In this document: piece after piece, positions 57,341-64,000 of the stretch
How the letters are laid out: every line of letters starts with the position of its first letter
Numbering within the stretch: the stretch's first letter is position 1
Assembly: GCF_033568475.1 (NCBI RefSeq)
Contig: NC_133122.1
Span: 136,717,402-136,781,401 of the forward strand
Reading direction: 5' to 3'
DNA: 64,000 bases
From: Henckelia pumila
Lineage: Eukaryota > Streptophyta > Magnoliopsida > Lamiales > Gesneriaceae
Made by a program: the position numbers and the translations under genes
Notes under the pieces: generated by a model
Databases searched by the model: none
Seen by the model: the letters and a program-made list of their open reading frames with translations, nothing else
Told to the model about the DNA's origin: nothing

Positions 57341-58017
57341 ATGATATATTAAATTAAATAAAGTTATTATTATTATTTTTAAGTTTAATTGATTTAAATT
57401 CTTTATTTGCATTATGTGTTAATAGAATATTATTTATTTATTCAAATTATTTTATTGTGCAACTTATTTATTTTTTAAAAATATTTTAAAGGTATAAGCT
57501 TGCTTATTTAAATGATTTTAATTTTAATTGTTTAGTTTATTCATTTAAATAATTTTAATTTTTTAGCTTAATTATTTAAATACTTTTGATTGTCCAACTT
57601 ATTCATTTTAAATAAATTGTGTTTAGCTATTTGTTATTTTAAAATAGTTTAAATGCCTAGATTATTTATTTCAAAGCTTTTATCTATCCAAATCATTTTT
57701 AAGACTTTTTTTTTATTTTCCGCTCGTGTATTTATTTAAATGGCTTTTAATCATTCGTCTAGTTTGTTTAAATAATTTTAATCGCTTTGTTTATTATTTA
57801 AATATTTCACTTATTGTTGTGACATCAAAATATTTAAAGTGTTGATTTTAATTGCTTGGATTTAATTGTTTAAGTTTCCTTTAAAGTTTAAGTTCTCAAA
57901 TACAAGTTATTTATTATTGAGATTTTTGAGTCAGTAACTTCCGGTTCCGGTGTTCGGCGATGGTGGATTTCGGCGGTAAGTTCCCAAGATTTTATTTTAA
58001 AAAGTTAAGTTGGGAGT
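57341..58017. other. AT-rich non-coding stretch
   Basis: Low-complexity T- and A-rich sequence with repeated TTATTTAAAT words; no genes. A GACATCAAAATATTTAAAGT word at 57825 resembles GACATCAAAACATTTAAAGT in the L1 leader (1465). The start of the right-hand LTR may lie in here, but I cannot place it. Confidence 0.5.
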
Positions 58018-58445
58018 TAGGGGTGTAAACGAACCGAATCGAGCCGAATAATGGTAAAATTTTAAGGCTCGAATTCGGCTCGATAAGAGTATATTCGAGT
58101 TCGAGCTCGATTCGAAGTTCGATAATTTCAAATATTTTGGCTCGAGCTTGGCTCGAAATGAAGTTCGAGTTCGAGTTCGGTTCAAAATATTCGAACTTAT
58201 TCGTGAACTATTCGGATATTATGGTTCGAAAAGCTCGAAATGTATATATTTATTATATAATTATATTAATTAAATATTAAGGCTCGCGAACTATCGAACA
58301 GAGTAATTTCGGATCGAGCTCGGCTCGAAAAAAAGTTCGAACATGTTCGAATTTGGTTCGAGTTTGATAAGCTCGAATACGAATCAAATATTTATCGAGT
58401 GGGCTCGTAAAGCTCACGAACAGGTTCAGTTCGTTTGCATTCCTA
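58018..58445. mobile_element. hAT-type MITE
   Basis: The left end TAGGGGTGTAAACGAACC and the right end (minus) TAGGAATGCAAACGAAC are inverted repeats typical of a plant hAT non-autonomous family. The interior is full of GCTCGAA and TTCGAGC words that pair with each other. No clear 8-bp duplication was found, so it is probably old. It has no coding capacity. Confidence 0.75.
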
Positions 58446-61299
58446 GGAGGAATGAGGAAATTAGGTGAGAGTTTGAAAGTTAGAAGATTCCGGGTATCAG
58501 AAATCATTTTTTTTATATCGCAATATTGGGCTTATTCTTTAACTTTTTCAAAAGTTAGAATTTTCTTAAACTTGGATTAGTAAAACCCAATATAATATTT
58601 TTAATTTGGGGTTTTTAAACTTAGAAATTTTATTAGTGTAAGTTAGTAGGCAAAAATTGTAGTACTTTAAAGTTGTACTTTTAAAGCAACACTCACACCT
58701 ACTTTTATATACTTATACCTATGCTTACACACACATGTACACATTACACACTCAAACTTTTAAACCTAAAATAAAACATAACACAAACCCTAGCCCCAAA
58801 AACCCCAAGTAGCCGCCTCTCTCCCTCATTTCTTTCCCTCCCCACTCGGCCGCCCCTTCTTGGTGTTCCAGCCGCCGCCGCCGCCTTCTTCCACCACCAC
58901 CGCAGACGCCGGGAGTTCTTCTAGGGAGGTCCACCTAGTTGTTGGTCAAGTTGTTCAGCTTCTTCCCCCTCTTGAATCTCGTTTTTTTGGGCATTTGTAG
59001 CCAAGACAAGTGTAAGCTTTTCCTTGGGCATTCAAGCAAACTATTATGTTCTTGTACCCAACCCCTTATTTAATTTCGAAATGCATGAGATTCTCAACAT
59101 GTTAGGGACGGTTTTTAATGTATTTTCAGCATGGTATTTTGTGACTTTCAAAATTTATATGAGCATGGATTTTAAGGAGTTGTATGGTGATTTGTGATTT
59201 GAGGCATGAGGTGTTTTGAATGCATAATGGCATTTTTTTGAAATTTCAGAAGTTACTTGCCCTATAATTCGAAATTTGTATGGTGTTAGGGCTGATATTG
59301 AAGTGTGTTTGGAGCATTTTGATGATTGTCATTGGACTTGATTGATTGTTCAAAACGTTGATGCATTTTGGTGCATGATTTCGTTGTTTTTGAATCATGG
59401 AGTTAAAGTGTGGTTGAGGGCTGCCAATGTGCTTGGGTTAAGTCCTAAGAGATGTTAATAAGTGTTTTTGGTGGGTTGGAAGAAGGTAGAAGTAAGGAAA
59501 AAGGGCTTGGGATTGTTCCTCAAAGTAGAAGTGATGTACGGTGATGTTTTCTTTGGGCAGGAGTGTCTGAATTCGGGGCAGGGGAGGCATCAAATCAGGT
59601 CTGGTCGTATCATGGGCTGGTCCTAGGTCAAGGTTATGATGTTGTGGTCGCGTTGGTATAAATTGGGCTCGTTTCGGTTAAGATTTAGCTATGTAAGGGT
59701 CATTTAAGTTGAAGGGTCGAAGCAGAAATTTTAAGAGCAAAGTGTGAGCTGTTGAGTGATTGAATAAACTGAATGTGTTGACAAGCAATGGATGCGTGAG
59801 GCCTGGTCCTAAGTCAAATTTAGGATGTGGTGGTCGCGTCGGTTCATTTTGGGAGCAAATCGAGTTAGTATTGGTCAAGTTAGGAATTTCTCAAGTTGAG
59901 GTGTCTAGTGCAGAATATTTGACAAGTTTAAGGGGCTGTCCAGAAATGGTTTTTGTTTGGATTTCTTGGGCTGTCAAATGAAGTCACAACCTAGTCCTAT
60001 GGTTAGTTTGTAGTGTTTGGAGAGTGTCGGTTTGAGCGAGGTCGAATTCGGTTAAGGTAAGATTAGTGAGTATAATGACTCAGCAAGTATAAACAGTGTA
60101 ATAACAAGGGTTTAAAAATACCTGCAGTAATACTCAAAGTACTGTACATAATATACTTTGCAACTTAAACTGAAAATATGCATGATACAAGAGAATGAGA
60201 CAACCTGTAAACAATGAACTCACGCCAACTCACGCTATGAGACTTGAAACTTTCTTAACTTAACATGAAACTGAACTTGAAACTGAACATGAGACATGCA
60301 TAAACTTTCCTTGAAATTTACTTTCTTTTCTGAGAACTTAGATCCTTGGATTGTGACCCTCTGTTTTTTATCAATCAATGGCTGCAGTGCACTATGCCGA
60401 CAAGACTCCGAGATTTCTCCCGACGCGACTTGCCCCTTTAACTTTCATTTGGTAAGGATCCCGAGATTTATCCCGATCTCACACTACCCGTCTATTTTGG
60501 TAGGGATCCAGGGATGTCTCCCGATCTCGTACTACCCGTCTATTTGTCAAGTGAGTGAGGCATCCCCCAACCCAACATTATCCTGTCTTGTCACAATCAA
60601 CTCACTTCGTTCAAAAAATATTTTCTTTTCCTTCTTTGACTCGACTCAAAATACTTAGCATGCATGAATAAAAGCGAATTTCTTTGTAAACACTTGCTCG
60701 GATCAAAGACGAGACTCAAGCACACAAGTATGCAACTTTAGGAATGAAACTCGACACAAAAATATGAATATTAGGTGAGTGAGTGGCTGCCCCTAGGTGA
60801 ATTACCCAACTTTAACTCAAATTCTTACAAACAAGGCATAACCCAAGCAATCAAACCGAAAATCCCTTAACTCGGTTGTTTGATTGTCAGGTGAGGAGGA
60901 GTATTTAGAGACCGAGGGGCAGGATCCTCGAGGTTGAGGCGCCGGCGGTGCAAGGCCCTATGACCATTGCTACTTTTAACTTCCGCATAAGTCTATGTTT
61001 GTAATAAAGAATTTTAGCTCGAATAATTTCAGTGTTAGCCAGGATATGTTTCCCTGTGCTTAAATTTTAGTCTTGGAATTTGTTATCGCTATTATTGCAA
61101 CCGTGCGGGGTTGCCTTTCCTTTTGTAGTTTATGATTATCGCAGTTTTGATTTCTTTTTATCACGTTTATTTCCTTATGTTAGAATTGCTGTGTGGGACA
61201 GGGTGGCTTTGTTTACTTTCAAACAAGTCATGGCAAAATTTTTATAAATCCGTATTTTTCTTTATTATTTAATTAAATTTAGAGGTTAGAGTCGTTTCA
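58446..61299 (+). repeat. Long LTR of element L2 (5' start not located)
   Basis: It ends TCGTTTCA directly before the primer-binding site. It contains a CA-rich stretch followed by CCCTAGCC and GCCGCCGCC words (58780-58885), a layout I know from long Del/Tekay Gypsy LTRs, and a tandem pair at 60453-60548. The end aligns with the L1 LTR. Open frames at 59678-59981 and 60296-60658 show no homology. The length is at least 2.85 kb if the hAT MITE is taken as the left limit. Confidence 0.6.
60453..60548 (+). repeat. 48-base tandem pair within the L2 LTR
   Basis: Two units of the form GGTARGGATCCNGRGATNT...CCCGATCTC...ACTACCCGTCTATTT lie in direct succession. Confidence 0.8.
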
Positions 61300-61301
61300 G
61301 T

Positions 61302-61313
61302 TGGTATCAGAGC
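61302..61313 (+). other. Primer-binding site of element L2
   Basis: TGGTATCAGAGC, a perfect initiator-Met tRNA complement, two bases after the LTR. Confidence 0.85.
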
Positions 61314-64000
61314 ACGGTCTTGGCTTAGGCTGAGCCTACTGCCGATTGCCGAAACTCAAGAAATCTCACCTCAAGGTCTGTAAGTTTTAATGAATTTTAT
61401 ATGGTAGTCGTAATTGATTTATTGCTTTAAATGTTTTGATGTCATCCTTTTAAAAATATTTTCAAAACTAGAAGTTTAGTTTGTTTAAATGCGTAGTTTA
61501 ATGTTTATTTTTCGTTTAAAAATTTGTTTCAGTAGTTTAAATTGTACCATTCAAATGTTTATTTTTATAGCATGCGGTTTCAAGTTAAACGGAGTTGGTG
61601 TACAAAAATTCCTTCCAGTTTTGGACAATACGTGGATGTTGTTTGAGTTATTAGGTGGTGTTAATAATATTTGGTGTGATTGTAGGAATTTGTCAGAAAC
61701 ATTAAACTTGCGCATTAAGAAATATTAATTGATGTGTCCTTGTAGTAATTTACTCTCTTATGGATGGAATTTAGTCGGATAAAACTAAGTGTATAGTTTG
61801 CTTAGAAATTTATAGATGTATGCTTTGTCAGTTAAGTTGTGAATTGAACTAGTGTGAAGACTTGAGATGCGTACTTTGTTTTATATTATTATGGATAGTT
61901 TGAGTTTTTCTTTTGTTATTTGGGCAAATATGATTTCGAGGATTAGTGAGTCGGTTACTATGAGCCTTTCAATTTTGTGAACTATTATTCCTATCATTAT
62001 TTTATTATTCTTCAATCGTGCCTGTATCTATTGCAACATATACTTTTGAGTATTCGAAATTTTTTTGCTTATCCTTTGTTCATTTATGGATTCGTATGAC
62101 ATTAATCAGCGTTGAATTATGCCACTTTGGCATTGGTTGAGCTTCTTAGAAAAATCTTCTTAATGTTTCACACTTTCTGAAATTTTATTCGGTACTAGAG
62201 CCACATGTTGATGTGAGTAAGATTCACTGTCTTTTTTTTTTGGTAATCTACTCATGTTGTGTGACTGACATCTGATTTTAATTTGAGACCGTTGTTCTCC
62301 CTGATTATTAACTTGTGTGGACTTCTTTCGACTGAAGTCACACAGATTGCTCTTAATTGTGCTTTGATTGTTTGAGCATCATTTCATTACCCACAGATGA
62401 ATGATTACGAGATTTGGATCTTGTTGGCCCATGTTCATTATTTATGGAGCCTCCATTATTATTCATTCACCCCTAGAATTGAATTATGAGTGAGTTGTTT
62501 TCACTTATCTAGATTTTTATTTTCAGCTCGTTTGTTTGTAATGCTTGCATTATTTCATTTTACATTAAGCAGCATTACTTGTATGTCTGTTTTTTTTTCA
62601 TGATCCATCATGATGAAGATTTGGGTGGATCATAATTTCAATTATTATTTCAAATTCTTGTGTTGAGAATTGGCTCGTAGCTGCTTAGTAAGCGTTTAGA
62701 CTGTTGGAATTTAGCATTTATACTAGATAAGTCCTAAGTTATTGTTGTGATCCTAGGAGTGGCGACTATCAATTGTATCTAATTTTAGTGAGTAGACTGC
62801 TATGTAGTAAATTAATTGAATGGGTTGTTTCAAATTTTAAACAGGATCGTTAAGATTAAATAGATGATTTTGGTGAGCTGAATGGGTGAACAGTTGCGAG
62901 ATAGGAAATAGAGCTATCCCTAGAATACTTTCGAGTACTTTACATTTGCATTATAAGACTTTGTGATTGTCGACCGGTAAGACTAATGCACCAACTATGA
63001 GAATAGAATGCTGAATAGAACATTCAGGTAGTATTTCTGGATAAGTTATAGATTTATTTATTGGTAAAATACTGAAGTACTGGAGGATCAATTAGAAAGC
63101 CTTTTCGATCAGGTTACAAACTCTTCGAGGTGTCCAATTGTATACTAACTTCTTGAATTATGAATTCAGGTTGTACATATAATAATTTGGAAATTTTTGG
63201 ATTTTCAGACTTGTTGTCAAGTTGTACTAGGGATTTGAGATATGTCTTCAGGCGATACCTGAGAATTATTTGGTAATTAGAGACGATCTAGTTCCATAAG
63301 CGATTAATAGCTCATAGTATACTTTGACTTGAAGTATAATTATGGATTTCTTAGTCGTTGCATCTGGGATAAAAAAAAAAGGTGGATAAATCTGTTAGGA
63401 AATTTTAATCAAGAGTTGAGCTTTCGATAAAATCAAATATGCTAGAGATGAACGTATAAATTGGTGAGTGGATAATTGAGATCTGTTTAGTCACCTATTT
63501 GGATTCTATATGTTATCGATTATTACCTTGAGAGTGAACAACAATGGATTTTATGGTTATGTTTTCTTTTCAAGGATTAGATTAGATTTATTTATAGAAC
63601 TGGGTCAATCAATCCTAAGATGAAGAGATTCCACTTGTAAGCTAACCGAACTAGAGTTGTTGCCTAAGAAAAATTTTCAATCGCCCGTAGAAGCGTTGTG
63701 AGTTGTGGTAACTAATAAGAGATCGAGCGTAGTCCATGAGCATTAAGCATAACATTGCGAATAAGTGGCGTAGGCCTTTAGAATTTCGATTTGGTTATTA
63801 AATTGTCCTTGAAGGTATTGTTGATCCTTAATGATATTGATTTGGGTATAAAAAGGAAATTAATTCATTTTGTCGGTCCCTATGTGATTTTAAAGTGATT
63901 CGTAATTTGTTTTATTGTTTGATCATATTCTCGTTGTGAAGAAGCCTTTAATTATGGTAAAGATCGACATAAACTATTTATTGGTTTTGCGGACTTTACT
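61314..64000 (+). mobile_element. Non-coding internal leader of element L2
   Basis: Runs to the window edge without a recognisable gag or pol frame over 2.7 kb. 61300-62978 is the inverse of 1-1612. The 79-codon frame at 61489-61728 lacks homology and is not conserved as a frame in the left copy. Confidence 0.65.

Noticed and set aside
58010..58452. 8-bp target duplication of the hAT-type MITE
   Set aside because: The bases flanking the two ends do not match well at any register, so I do not claim one.
61302..61313. tRNA-like sequence at each TGGTATCAGAGC
   Set aside because: Only the 12-base complement of the initiator tRNA 3' end is present, next to an LTR; these are primer-binding sites, not tRNA genes.

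Overview
The window is nuclear DNA of a flowering plant. It holds intron-rich genes, Ty1/copia and Ty3/Gypsy LTR retrotransposons primed by initiator-Met tRNA, plant-type PIF/Harbinger elements, a Helitron and several MITEs. A short repeat bounded by GAGACGGTCTC-like ends occurs three times; I associate it with Lamiales genomes, so an asterid (possibly Lamiales) is my best guess. That is inference, not proof.

Layout. Positions 1-2254 and about 58446-64000 hold two copies of one LTR-element family in opposite orientation; position 1 pairs with 62978. Positions 2255-32844 are one older minus-strand copia element (A) split by later insertions. A second copia element (B, 3345-25437, plus strand) lies in A's reverse transcriptase. 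Inside B sit a Gypsy element (C, 6656-14128) and a 7.15 kb PIF/Harbinger transposon (E, 14716-21865). Inside C are the 3' end of a third copia element (D, 7005-9532) and a Gypsy LTR fragment. A 2.5 kb Helitron (26138-28622) lies in A's integrase. Most junctions are fixed to the base by reading the interrupted host frame across them and by target-site duplications. Next come a SINE-like sequence split by a solo LTR with CACAG duplications (33476-35323), about 5 kb of AT-rich non-coding DNA, and a Tourist-like MITE.

The genic island is 40.4-53.7 kb. It contains a six-exon TBL family (xylan O-acetyltransferase-like) gene on plus (40449-42284), a tiny gene for a 72-residue conserved plant protein on plus (44183-44961), and a 19-exon AMP deaminase gene (FAC1 type) on minus (53645-46125). 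All three have open, spliceable models and look functional. The last two are convergent.

Right of the genes are a Mutator-type MITE with a 9-bp duplication (54053-54204), another MITE copy, and a second, different PIF/Harbinger element (F, about 54675-57340). F has divergent transposase and Myb-like genes separated by a 67-bp tandem array. A hAT-type MITE (58018-58445) and the right-hand long LTR with its non-coding leader follow.

The retroelement coding regions all carry stops, frameshifts or truncations and are listed as pseudogenes. The most unusual object is Harbinger element E: besides the Myb-like protein and DDE transposase on minus, it carries a GRF zinc-finger/membrane-anchor reading frame and an unrecognised reading frame on plus.
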